Assembly: GCF_004358345.1 (NCBI RefSeq)
Contig: NZ_CP037952.1
Location: 2,790,001-2,854,000 of the forward strand
Direction: 5' to 3'
DNA length: 64,000 bases
Origin: Parashewanella spongiae
GTDB lineage: Bacteria > Pseudomonadota > Gammaproteobacteria > Enterobacterales > Shewanellaceae
Shown: positions 8,333-17,381 of the stretch, in pieces
How positions within the stretch are numbered: the stretch's first letter is position 1
Layout: every line of letters begins with the position of its first letter
The notes under the pieces: generated by a model
Told to the model about the DNA's origin: nothing
Databases searched by the model: none
The model's input: the letters and a program-made list of their open reading frames with translations, nothing else
Position numbers and translations under genes: made by a program

Positions 8333-9386
8333 GATTCAATTCCTTTTATTATTTTTAGACAAGGAATTGCAAAGTTAAAAATTATTATTATTTTCAACAT
8401 CTACACTTCCTTGTAGTGTTGGCAACATAACTTATAACTAATTAACATAAAATATATATTTTAAAATCACGCTCTGTTTGCTGAGTAAATACTCAATTAG
8501 TGTTTTTTTTATACTCGAAGATGTTTAAAGCATATAAATTCAAGTAAATACCCATGAAAATGATTTTTTTCTGATGATGTCACTACGAACAAGGCGCTCA
8601 GCAGGAAAATATTCGATTTCATTTGAATGTGCACTTAATAAACACTTTGTAATTTTTTGAATCAAGAGTCGATTGGCAATAACTTAGTATTCAGTTTGAT
8701 TGGGAAAAGAAATTGTTGAAATTTCAGATGAGGCGTGTACCCCCCTTTTTAATCTCTGGGGTAGGATTCCCCGCCCCTTGAGGTTTTAGTTAATCTAGAT
8801 GAGACCCCGATGCTTGCGGCGTGATTATTCATTCAACTCGGGATCAATTAACTAAAAGATTCATTTTAATAATTATTTATAAGAGGTAGTAATGAAAGGG
8901 GAAAATGAAGCGCTAAATTAAAGGCAATTTAGTATTATTCTTTTACCTATTTGTTGTAAACCCTTTTGGTTTACATAATATTTTTTTAAATTTGTAATCA
9001 TAAGCTGAATGATTAACTTTACTTTACGATTCATTACCATATGGAAATGTATTTTGATTTAAGTTACCTTACGTGGTCTACAATCCTTTAGTACATGTAG
9101 TAATCCTGTAAAAATACCTAAAATAGGTCATATTTCTCTAAGTACATGTAACATGTTTATTCATAAACCTTATGAAAGGATTCTAAGTGCATGAATCTAT
9201 TGACTGAGCACCCGACCGACCAACCATGTAGTGATTATCTAGTGAGTATTTGTTAAATACTATGCGTAAAAAATTGTTAATACAGTTGCTTATGATCAAA
9301 GACTTCTAAATTGAGATTTGGGACAAACTTGAGACTTGAGATCAAATCTACTTCAGACCGATAAATTGAGATTATTAATCTTTAGT
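8333..9386. other. gene-free stretch with operon promoter region
   Basis: No convincing coding frame is present on either strand. The first ~150 bases are AT-rich and must hold the promoter of the envelope operon transcribed leftwards. A nested inverted repeat occupies 8758-8857 (listed separately). Short palindromes such as GTACATGTA occur near 9090-9160. Nothing resembling a tRNA, known riboswitch or toxin-antitoxin pair was seen. Confidence 0.5.
8758..8857. other. nested inverted repeat of unknown function
   Basis: TTTTAGTTAAT at 8784-8794 is matched perfectly by ATTAACTAAAA at 8847-8857, and CCCGA (8806-8810) pairs with TCGGG (8838-8842) inside it. Just upstream, GGGG (8758-8761) and CCCC (8769-8772) bracket a 7-base loop, after a run of six C. 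The block is GC-richer than its surroundings. It could be a structured RNA or the remnant of a mobile element; no family is recognised. Confidence 0.4.
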
Positions 9387-11675
9387 TCAAAAGCCTGTTA
9401 ACGACTCACGGTACTTTACTTTTTTAAAGTAAAAATAGTGATCCATAATACCTTTAATAGCAAGAATTAATGGATGATGATAGATATTGTGCTCTTTTAA
9501 GTTAGTTTGCTTAAGCTGAAATATTGCATAGTTAAAATGGTAATAGCCATAAGTATTTGTTAAAGACCAATTAATGCTTCCACCGTGGTTTTCAACAAGC
9601 CATTGCGCCAACTCAAAGTCATGTTTTCTCATTGCCAGCATCAGCGCATCAAGTTTATATTTTTGTTCATGTGCAGTTACATTCGCCCCTAGCTCGATAA
9701 ACCTTTTTGCTAGCTCAACCTGATTTTCTTCTATTGCCATCATTAAAGGAGTATCACCCGTTGTAATCGGTACATTCACATTATTAAATTTTTTCAGTAG
9801 CAACTCTGAAAGCTCAAACTTTTTTTGCTTTAGTGCTATCGTTAAGCATGTATATCCTTCAGTGTCCTGCTTTGAAAGTAACTTCTGTATAACACCTTTG
9901 GGTAACCTCCTTAGCGCCCATGGAGTTATATCGTCATTTTCGGATAATATCGCTATCATTAAAAAATTTTGCTTAAAGGTATTAGTTGCTTCTACATTAG
10001 CGTTGTTTCTTATGAGCATCTTGACCACTTCAGTTTGCCCCGTATGGGCTGCTAAAACTAGAGCTGTTCCATATTTCCCCTGTATGTTGATATGTTTGGA
10101 ATGTGGTATCAGCTTCAACGCCATTTGTTCATTCTTAATCACAATCGCTGATTGCAGCGGAGTTTTACCATCAAATTTTTCATCACAACTGACACCCCGA
10201 CTCAGCAATAAGTCAACCAATGAAAAATGTCCGCCGAGAACCGCCCAATACATTATGCCATATCCGGGTAATGTTTTCGCAGACGGTGTCGCTCCATTGA
10301 GGATTAACGCTTCTGCGGTCTTACTATCTCCTAAATCCATGGCTAGACTTAAAATGGTTCGTCTTACATTGCCTTTTTTGCCAAAATTACCCTCGGATTT
10401 AAGGTCGAGCATCTTTGGTTCAACATGTGGAATGAGCTTATGCGTTAACTCAGGGTTCCCTGCTTTTATCGCTTCCCCAATTATATTGATTCCGGCACGA
10501 AAACAGTCTTCCTCAAAGCCGTTAGCCAACATAGCTATCAACAACTTCTCATTATTTTTTTGGATACACTTAATGAGTTGAGCTCTATCGCTCGCACTCT
10601 TAATATTTAATTTATGCCCGTGTTCGACAAGCTCTAAGGCTATATCATCCATTTCATAATAAATTACCAATGCCAGTAACGAATACCCAACATATAATTT
10701 AGAACTCGGTTTCGCCTTGGATAAAAGTAGCGCTGCGATATTTCTTTTTTTTAATCGTATTGCCGTTGTTAATGGCGTATCACCTTCACTATCAATGGCC
10801 TCGGCATCACAATTTTTTTCTATCAATATTGGTACCATAGAATCAGCGAAATCTTCCATTACGGCTAAATGCAGAGCCGAAGTACCCTCGTTATCTTTAA
10901 GATTTAAGTCATTAACGTCTGACATTTTCTCGATTAAACACTCAGCCATTTGCTGCTTGCCTAGAGTTAGGGCCACAAGTAATGGTGTTTGTTTATTTTG
11001 ATTAGTCACAGATAAACCGATAGATAAGTTAAGCAACAATTTTAAGATCTCAAGTTTCCCATACCTTACTGCTACAAAAACAGCGGTTTCCCCTTGACGA
11101 TTTCTGTGCAGGAAATTGCATTCAGGAAAGGCATCTAAAAGCATCTTTACAACTGTTGTATTTTCGCTCATTATTGCAGCCATTAACAAAGAATACCCTG
11201 AATTTGGTGCCGCATAGAAAGTTATAAGGGGTTCTTTTAATAAGCGGGTTATTTCTTGCTCATTTCCACGCCACAAAGAACAATGCAAAAGATGACTGTT
11301 ATTTAGCATGATTTCTGTTTGCTTACACCATTCCCCCTCATTAGTTCCCACATTACTGCCAACTGAATTTCCCCTTCCAGCCTCATTATGAAAATTATTT
11401 ATTAATTTGCACGCCCATCTAGAATTTTTACCTAAAGTAACTAAAAATGAATGTGATTGTCTTGCACTCGTTGTCACTGAAATCGTATTTTTAGTTTCTA
11501 ATTCTTGCTCCGATAGTGCTGTAATTAATTCAGGGAGCATTGCAACATCAGGGAGCATTGCAACATCAGGGAACATTGCAACATCAGGTAAAGCATTAAT
11601 ACATGATTCAGAGCTCATCATTTTTAACCCCAATAGGTTTTGAACAATAACTTTACAAGAAAGAAAACTGAGCAC
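9387..11675 (-). CDS. ankyrin-repeat protein, family 1 copy A
   Basis: This 762-residue cytosolic-looking protein has no signal peptide. Residues ~20-145 are a unique N-terminal region shared with copies B and C. From ~145 to ~735 the chain is a long series of about 33-residue ankyrin repeats (for example GETAVFVAVRYGKLEILKLL, GTSALHLAVMEDFADSMVPI, GDTPLMMAIEENQVELAKRF). Ankyrin arrays bind proteins; the target is unknown. The GTG at 11675 has a good ribosome site (AAAGG seven bases upstream), while an ATG lies 19 codons later at 11618; the GTG is preferred. Copy A carries three 18-bp units coding LPDVAM where B and C have one. Very close relatives lie at 12570-16068 and 17382-20930. Confidence 0.8.
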   Translation of the reverse strand: MLSFLSCKVIVQNLLGLKMMSSESCINALPDVAMFPDVAMLPDVAMLPELITALSEQELETKNTISVTTSARQSHSFLVTLGKNSRWACKLINNFHNEAGRGNSVGSNVGTNEGEWCKQTEIMLNNSHLLHCSLWRGNEQEITRLLKEPLITFYAAPNSGYSLLMAAIMSENTTVVKMLLDAFPECNFLHRNRQGETAVFVAVRYGKLEILKLLLNLSIGLSVTNQNKQTPLLVALTLGKQQMAECLIEKMSDVNDLNLKDNEGTSALHLAVMEDFADSMVPILIEKNCDAEAIDSEGDTPLTTAIRLKKRNIAALLLSKAKPSSKLYVGYSLLALVIYYEMDDIALELVEHGHKLNIKSASDRAQLIKCIQKNNEKLLIAMLANGFEEDCFRAGINIIGEAIKAGNPELTHKLIPHVEPKMLDLKSEGNFGKKGNVRRTILSLAMDLGDSKTAEALILNGATPSAKTLPGYGIMYWAVLGGHFSLVDLLLSRGVSCDEKFDGKTPLQSAIVIKNEQMALKLIPHSKHINIQGKYGTALVLAAHTGQTEVVKMLIRNNANVEATNTFKQNFLMIAILSENDDITPWALRRLPKGVIQKLLSKQDTEGYTCLTIALKQKKFELSELLLKKFNNVNVPITTGDTPLMMAIEENQVELAKRFIELGANVTAHEQKYKLDALMLAMRKHDFELAQWLVENHGGSINWSLTNTYGYYHFNYAIFQLKQTNLKEHNIYHHPLILAIKGIMDHYFYFKKVKYRESLTGF
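11533..11586 (-). repeat. 18-bp tandem repeat x3 inside ankyrin gene A
   Basis: Three consecutive 18-base units start at 11533, 11551 and 11569; two are identical and the third differs at one base. Each adds six residues (LPDVAM as read in the protein) near the N-terminus. Copies B and C have one unit at this place, so the array expanded in copy A only and kept the frame. Confidence 0.9.
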
Positions 11676-11771
11676 AAATAAACCTTTATTAACTTTTATT
11701 CGATTCTACAGTTTTTTCTGCTTCAATTTTGCGCTTGTCCACTTTTCAGATATAACCAACAGAATTCAACT

Positions 11772-11918
11772 GAGTTCTCTTCCCTCCAACGAGGCTGGAA
11801 ACGAAGTAACGATAGTTTTGTATGTCGTTTAGTGCCTTTGCTTTTTTCTATAAAAGTCACTGGATACCAGCCTTCGCTGGTATGACAAAGATTGGTACTT
11901 TCTAAATCGCTAGATCCC
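11772..11918 (-). mobile_element. MITE1 copy upstream of ankyrin gene A (one end lost)
   Basis: This is a copy of the ~180-bp dispersed element, in reverse orientation. It keeps the end that reads GGGATCTAGCG inward (ending at 11918, followed by TTA) and the internal hairpin CCAGC/GCTGG. Its other end, which should carry GGAAAGTTGCGG, is deleted. The same insertion upstream of copy B has kept the opposite end. Confidence 0.8.
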
Positions 11919-11935
11919 TTACAGATTTTAGCGTT

Positions 11936-12310
11936 TGAAAATTGTCAGTATTCCTACTCGTTAAAGTATCTGCAATTTCTGGTAATGTTTTATCGAAAAA
12001 TTTATTCTCTGTCGAAACAATTTGCTTGACGCAAACATTACTTTCCAAAGTCGTTCAATCGGATTCAAGTTGGGACTATATGGCGGAAATTATGAAGTTT
12101 ATTATTGAGTAATTCAGCCTGCTCTTATACGCTATCTGCTCAATGGCAAGCCGCTCCATCTAAACTTTGCTGAGGAAGGTACTCTTGAATGTGTCGCTTA
12201 ACAGTCGTTTCATCAATTAGCAATACCTCAGCAATTAAAGAGTATGACCAACATTCAGAGCATATCAATATAACTTTAATTCAGACACTTACGACTGTCA
12301 TTAGACTTTT
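11936..12310 (-). pseudogene. IS630-family transposase remnant
   Basis: Reading leftwards, fragments of an IS630/Tc1-mariner-type transposase are visible in different frames. First comes an HTH-like piece (LIAEVLLIDETTVKRHIQEYL) at about 12180-12260, then PPYSPNLNPIERLWKVM at about 12050-12100, then FFDKTLPEIADTLTSR near 11950-12000. The central catalytic part is missing and the frames are broken, so it is dead. A related C-terminal piece lies at 16228-16325 upstream of copy B, which suggests that this remnant was carried along in the ankyrin gene duplications. Confidence 0.7.
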
Positions 12311-12353
12311 CATGCAGTGATTTGAGTGTTTACCAATTACAGTAATCAGTGAA

Positions 12354-12463
12354 TTTGGGTATTCAAATAAAAGGTGCTAGATTCCCACTTTCTTGGGAAT
12401 GACGAAATTACCACATGGAGTTGTTTATATATTGCTCACTCGTGCGCTTGCCCTGTATTATTT
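12354..12463. repeat. ~105-bp dispersed repeat with ATTCCCA hairpin
   Basis: This segment reappears inverted at 16858-16960. It holds the palindrome ATTCCCA...TGGGAAT, part of a hairpin family common in marine gammaproteobacteria. It lies between the IS630 remnant and the 3' flank of ankyrin copy B. Confidence 0.65.
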
Positions 12464-12569
12464 CCCCTACTCGCATTATCTACTAATTGATTCCTGTAAG
12501 TATATTGAGTGATAGAAGGTTGCATTCTTAGGCTTACAGGCATTAATTCATCTTTTAATCCAGAATCCA

Positions 12570-14375
12570 TCATGCCATAGCACTTTTAATAGCAAGAATT
12601 AATGGGTGATGCTCGATATTGTCATTTTCTAATTCAGGTCTATATAGATGAGATAATGCAGACTTCAAATGGGAATTACCATGAGTATTTATTAAAGACC
12701 AATTAATGCTACCTCCGTGGTTTTCAACAAGCCATTGCGCCAACTCAAAGTCATGCTGTATTATTGCCAGCATCAGCACATCAAATTTATTTCTTTGTTC
12801 ATGTGCAGTTACATTTGCCCCTAACTCGATAAACCTTTTTGCAAGTTCAACCTGATTTCCTTCTATTGCCATCATTAAGGGAGTATCACCTTCTGTAATA
12901 GGTACATTCACATTATTTAATTTTTCCAGTAGCAACTCTGAAAGCGCAAACTTTTTTCGACTTAGTGCTATCGTTAAGCATGTATATCCTTGAGTGTCCT
13001 GTTTTGAAAGTAACTTCTGTATAACACCTGTGGGTAATGTCCTTAGCGCCCATGGAGTTATTTCGTCATTTTCAGAAAGTATCGCTAGCATTAAAAAGTT
13101 TTGATTAAAGGTATTTGTTGCTTCTACATTAGCGTTATTACTTATGAGCACCTTGACCACTTCAGTTTGCCCCGTAAGGGCTGCTAAAACTAGAGCTGAA
13201 CCATCTTTACCCTGTGTGTTGATATCTTTGGAACGTGATATCAGCTTCAACGCCATTTGTTCATTCTTCTTCACAATCGCTGATTGCAGCGGAGTTCTAC
13301 CATAAATTTTTTCATCACAACTGACACCCCGACTCAGCAATAAGTCAACCAGTGAAGAATGTCCGCCGAGAACTGCCCAATACATTATGCTATACCCGGA
13401 GGATGGTTTCGCAAACGGTGTCGCTCCCTTGAGAATTAGCGCTTCTGCGGTCTTACTATCGCCTAAATCCATCGCTAGACTTAAAATCGTTCGGCTTACA
13501 CTGCCTATTTCGGGGTAATTAACCTCGAATTTAAGGTCGAGCATCTTCGGCTCAACGAGTGAAATGAGCTTATGCGCTAACTCAGAGTTCCCTGCTTTCA
13601 ACGCTTCCCCAATTATATTGATTTCGGCGCGAAAAAAGTCTTCCTCAAAGCCGTTAGCCAACATAGCAAACAACAACTCATCATTATTTTTTTGAATACA
13701 CTTAATGAGTTGAGCTCTATCGTTCGCACTATTAATATTTAATTTATGCCCGTGTTCGACAAGCTCTAGGGCTATATCATCCATTTTGTAATAAATGACC
13801 AATGCCAGTAACGAATATCCTTGATATAATTCAGAACTCGGTTTCGCCTTGGGTGAAAGTAGCGCTGCGATCTTCCTTTTTTCAAATCGTATTGCTGTTG
13901 TTAATGGCGTATCACCTTCACTATCAATGGCCTCGGTATCACAGTTTTTTTCAATCAATATTGGCACCATAGAATCAGCGAAGCCTTGCATTACGGCTAA
14001 ATGCAGAGCCGAAGTACCCTCGTTATCTTGAAAATTTAAGCCATTAATGTCTGACATATTCTCGATTAAACACTCAGCCATTTGCTGTCTACCTATAGCT
14101 AGGGCTACAAGTAATGGTGTTTGTTTTTTTTGATTCGTCACAGATAAATCGATAGATAAGTTAAGCAACAATTTTAAGATCTCAAGGTTCTCATACTTTA
14201 CTGCTACAAAAACAGCGGTTTCCCCTTGTCGATTTCTGTGCTGGAAATTGCATTCAGGACAGGCATCTAAAAGCATCTTTACAACTGTGGCATTTTCGCT
14301 CATTATTGCAGCCATTAATAAAGAATGTCCTGAACTTGGTACCGCATAGGAAGTCATATAGGGCTCTGTTAATAA
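12570..14375 (-). pseudogene. ankyrin-repeat family 1 copy B, 3' part split by IS
   Basis: This is the C-terminal ~600 residues of a family 1 ankyrin protein, reading on from MTSYAVPSSGHSLLMAAIMS to the stop at 12570. It aligns throughout with copy A (same repeats, same order) and differs by scattered substitutions. The upstream part of the gene lies at 15670-16068, on the far side of the ISAzo13-type element. Apart from the insertion the frame is open, so the disruption may be recent. It ends HPLILAIKSAMA, a slightly different C-terminus from copy A. A shortened protein from the internal ATG at 14357 is possible, but nothing shows that it is made. Confidence 0.85.
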
Positions 14376-15669
14376 GGGATGCTGCGACTTAGGTTATACC
14401 GACGTATAATCCAAACAGAGTAATTTACGGTTGCAGCCAAATGTCTACTTCAATTTACCTTTCTAGTGAGTCCAAAAGGATAATTAAACTTGCATCCAGT
14501 AAACTTCATGGGATGGAGAAAAGAGTTTTTATGGCCGAAGTATCCAAAACCTTCTGCTGTGGGAGTCCACGCTTAACTGAAACAGAATTTGGCTGGTGTC
14601 GAAAGGCTGTTGCGCTTGGGCTTCATGAACAAGAAACGGGCTTCGAGTGTTTCGGAAACTATGACGGAAAACCTCGAAGTGAAGTGAGTCAGCCTCAATT
14701 AGAAATAGATATTAGAGCGTTAGTAGATCCTGAATCGCAAGCCGACCCGAAGTTTAAAAATACGTTTGTGTATACCCGAATTACAGCGAAAGGCGTCAGA
14801 AAAAAGTTAATTGAAGAAAAAGGCTGGCTACCTGAAGAATTACCTAAAGAAAGAACCATTAACGACATATTAAATCGACTGGGATACAGACTTCGACGAG
14901 TCCAAAAAACTAAACCCCAAAAAAAATTCCTCAAACAGACGCTATCTTTGAAAACGTAAACAAAATCAATAAAGAAACAACCGGTAATAAAAAAGTCATC
15001 CGTATTAGTATCGACTGTAAAGCGACAGTTAATGTTGGTGAGTATTCCCGTTACGGTAAATCTCGTAGTGCTGATGCTGTTCAAGCGTTGGATCATGATA
15101 TGGAAATAAAAAAGAAAATGATCCCGTTCGGAATTCTTAACCTCGACAATGATCAACTTCATGTTTTTTATGGCAACTCAAATAAAACAAGTGACTTCAT
15201 TTGTGACGCACTTGAATGGTGGTGGGATTCAGTTAAAAGTGAAAATCTAGAAGTGGAAGAACTCATTATTTTTTCAGATAATGGTCCTGAAAATAGTGGC
15301 TGTCGTACTCAATACCTGTTTAGATTAGTAGCGTTTAGTGAACAATCGAAACTCAAGATTCGAAACGTCTACTACCCGCCATACCACAGTAAGTACAACC
15401 CGATAGAACGAGTCTGGTCATCGTTAGAGAGGCATTGGAATGGCACATTACTGAGTACAGCCAAAACGGTAATAGAATGGACAAAAACAATGACATGGAA
15501 AGCGATGAGCCCAGTAGTCAATTTAATTGATAAAATTTACTCAAAAGGAGTCAAGCTCAATAACAAAGAAAAAGAAGAGCTGGAAAGTAAAATAGTCAGA
15601 AATAGTGAATTACCAAAGTGGGATCTTACAATCACTCCAATTGCGGTAGATTTTTAAATGCTAGATCCC
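14376..15669 (+). mobile_element. ISAzo13-type insertion sequence
   Basis: The 1294-bp element starts GGGATGCTGCGAC and ends GCTAGATCCC, giving short imperfect terminal inverted repeats (GGGAT...GC at both ends). TAA flanks it at 14373-14375 and 15670-15672. Comparison with copy A, where this site reads TTAATAAGCGGG without insert, shows that TAA was duplicated on insertion. The single transposase gene fills the element. The element splits ankyrin gene B and is therefore younger than the family 1 duplications. Both ends match the two ends of MITE1. Confidence 0.9.
14441..15657 (+). pseudogene. ISAzo13-family transposase, one -1 frameshift
   Basis: The first frame (14441 to about 14926) gives an N-terminal DNA-binding part, MSTSIYLSS to RRVQKTKPQKK. 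The second frame continues PQTDAIFENVNKINKET to the end at 15657. The DDE catalytic residues appear as ISIDCKA, IFSDNGPENSG and NPIERVWSSLE, typical of the ISAzo13 family (DDE_ISAzo13). The two parts are joined across a run of eight A at 14919-14926; nine A would restore one frame. Either a base has been lost, or slippage on the A-run produces the whole enzyme. Apart from this, no stop or deletion is seen in its ~400 residues. Confidence 0.85.
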
Positions 15670-16068
15670 TAAGCGGGTTATTTCTTGCTCATTTCCACGC
15701 CACAAAGCATTATGTAAAAGATGGCTGTTATTTAACACGATTTCTGTTTGCTTACACCATTCCCCCTCATTAGTTTCCACATAACTTCCAACTGAATTTC
15801 CCCTTTCAGCCTCATTATGAAATTTATCTATTGACTTGCACGTCCATCTACAGTTTTTACCTAAAGTGACTAAAAATGAATGTGATTGTCTTCCACTCAT
15901 TGTCACTGAAATCGTATTTTTAGTTTTTAATTTTCGCTCCGATAATGCTGCTATTAATTCAGGGGGCATTGCAACATGAGGTAAAGCATTAGTACATGAT
16001 TCAGAACTCATTATTTTTAACCACAATTGATTTTGAACAACAACTTTACAATAAAGAAAATTGAGCAC
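15670..16068 (-). pseudogene. ankyrin-repeat family 1 copy B, 5' part
   Basis: This is the N-terminal ~130 residues of copy B up to the IS insertion (ends ...GNEQEITRL). GTG at 16068 follows a ribosome site AAAGG-like sequence as in copy A; ATG at 16011 is the alternative. It holds one LPDVAM-type unit rather than three. It belongs with 12570-14375 as one interrupted gene. Confidence 0.85.
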
Positions 16069-16165
16069 AAATTAACCTTTATTAACTTTTATTCGATTCA
16101 ACAGTTTTTTCTTCTTTAATTTTGCGCTTGTCCACTTTTCAGGTATACCAAAAAGAATTCAATTT

Positions 16166-16220
16166 AGGAAAGTTGCGGAAGAAAGTATACAGATGAGTTC
16201 TCGTCACTCTCGCGTTTAGC
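16166..16220 (-). mobile_element. MITE1 end upstream of ankyrin gene B
   Basis: The sequence from GGAAAGTTGCGG to GTTCTCGTCACTC is one end of MITE1, preceded by TTA. The rest of the element is deleted up to a residual TTTAGCG-type junction near 16215. It is the same insertion as at 11772-11918 upstream of copy A, with a complementary deletion. Confidence 0.75.
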
Positions 16221-16227
16221 GTTTGAA

Positions 16228-16325
16228 AAATGTCAGTAATCCTACTCGTTAAAGTATCTGCAATTTCAGGTAATGTTTTATCGAAAAATCTATTTACTCT
16301 TTGTCGAAACTCTTTGTCCGACAGA
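16228..16325 (-). pseudogene. IS630-family transposase C-terminal fragment
   Basis: On the minus strand an uninterrupted frame reads DKEFRQRVNRFFDKTLPEIA then DTLTSRITDIFQTL. It is the C-terminus of an IS630-type transposase and matches the broken copy at 11936-12310, but is less damaged. No other part of the transposase is present here. Confidence 0.7.
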
Positions 16326-16440
16326 ACTATTGAGTGATAGAAGGTTGCATTCTTAGGCTTACAGGCTTTAATTCATCTTTTAGTCCAGAATAGAGTCCAT
16401 CACGCCATAACATTTTTAACACTCGATGCTGCAGTTTTTA
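16326..16440 (-). pseudogene. 3' remnant of a further ankyrin gene copy
   Basis: About 80 bases here match the 3' flank and last codons of copy B (12480-12590), including AGTGATAGAAGG and the end ...VMA-stop. Upstream the sequence diverges into unrecognised DNA. It suggests that a fourth family 1 gene once lay here and was deleted. Confidence 0.55.
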
Positions 16441-16857
16441 GCGCTTGATAAGTTTTTAGCGCTTGATAAAAAGTTGATTTGACTTCATAGATCAAACTCC
16501 CCTGCTGCGACTCCATGCTAAGACATCCGAAGCATAATCTGCATCACAACAGCAGTCTGATGTGTTAGATTGAACTCAGAGACTATATTCGTCAAGCACT
16601 TCATTATGTTCATTCGTAGCCTTTCAATTGTTACTCAACGGTTACTCAATTTTTTGATACTCTAACTGTTTCATTATCCTTAATTACTACCTTTTTAAAG
16701 TTAACAAGAACTGGGCGGCTTTTGAACGGAGAAGTTTAGGCGTTTTCAAGTCAACGGGGTTATGCTGGATATTCTGCAAAGCCAAAATCCCTTTACATTA
16801 ACAACTTCAAGCAAGTATTGCCAATATATTCAAACATTATCAGTTAACAAACGGTCA

Positions 16858-16960
16858 GGGCAACCGCACGAGTGAGTGATAGATACAACTCCATTTGGTA
16901 ATTTCGTCATTCCCACGAAAGTGGGAATCTAGTGCCCTACCCTTATATTGTATACCCAAA
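16858..16960. repeat. ~105-bp dispersed repeat with ATTCCCA hairpin
   Basis: This is the inverted partner of the repeat at 12354-12463, with the hairpin CATTCCCAC...GTGGGAATC. It is directly followed by MITE2. Confidence 0.65.
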
Positions 16961-16967
16961 GTTATTA

Positions 16968-17229
16968 GGGTCTGTTTATCTTTCGTGATTATTTTTGCAG
17001 CGATAAATTGGTCGTTTTATATAAGACAGAGCTTGTGCGGTTTGGTATTCCAAATAAGCAAGCGATAATGCAGTAGAAATGATCAACTTACGCTGTCTTA
17101 GATGCTTTTGAGCGTTCACTGTTCTGTGTTGTAACCCGTTTACTTAGATGACTAAGCTTCACGGCTTACGCCTTGAACAGATAAACGCTCAAATAGCACA
17201 AAATTTAATCCTGAAAGATAAACAGCCCC
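16968..17229. mobile_element. MITE2, complete copy (262 bp)
   Basis: The ends GGGTCTGTTTATCTTTC and GAAAGATAAACAGCCCC form 17-bp inverted repeats with one mismatch. The interior has an arrangement of inverted pieces such as TTGAGCGTT...AACGCTCAA. It codes for nothing. A partial copy with the same right end lies at about 57120-57298. No clear target duplication was found. Confidence 0.75.
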
Positions 17230-17381
17230 TTGTATCATCTGTAAATTGAACTCTGTTGGGTATACCTGAAAAGTGGACAAGCGCAAAATTGAAGCAGAAA
17301 AAACTGTAGAATCGAATAAAAGTTAATAAAGGTTAATTTGTACTCAGCTTTCTTTCTTGTAATGTTGTTGTTCAAAATCTA

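Larger units (their letters stand above)
16441..17381. other. gene-free region with repeats before ankyrin gene C
   Basis: No intact gene is visible. It contains a short duplicated piece (TTTTTAGCGCTTGATAA twice near 16435-16470), the ~105-bp hairpin repeat (16858-16960), MITE2 (16968-17229) and the conserved ~120-bp leader of family 1 ankyrin genes (from about 17255). The leader includes AAAGG but has lost the GTG start used by copies A and B. Confidence 0.6.

Noticed and set aside
8333-9386. A toxin-antitoxin pair or retron in the gap before the ankyrin island
   Set aside because: No frame above background on either strand and no reverse transcriptase nearby.
9862-10581. A 239-residue open frame on the plus strand opposite ankyrin gene A
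   Set aside because: It is antisense to a clear ankyrin coding region; similar shadows occur opposite copies B and C at the same place, as expected from the conserved sense protein.
12570-14357. Ankyrin copy B taken as an intact 595-residue gene from the ATG at 14357
   Set aside because: Comparison with A and C shows the N-terminal ~165 residues lie across the IS at 15670-16068; the ATG is internal.
14695-15162. A 155-residue minus-strand frame in the ISAzo13-type element
   Set aside because: It is opposite the transposase and spans the frame change; its composition is not that of a protein gene.
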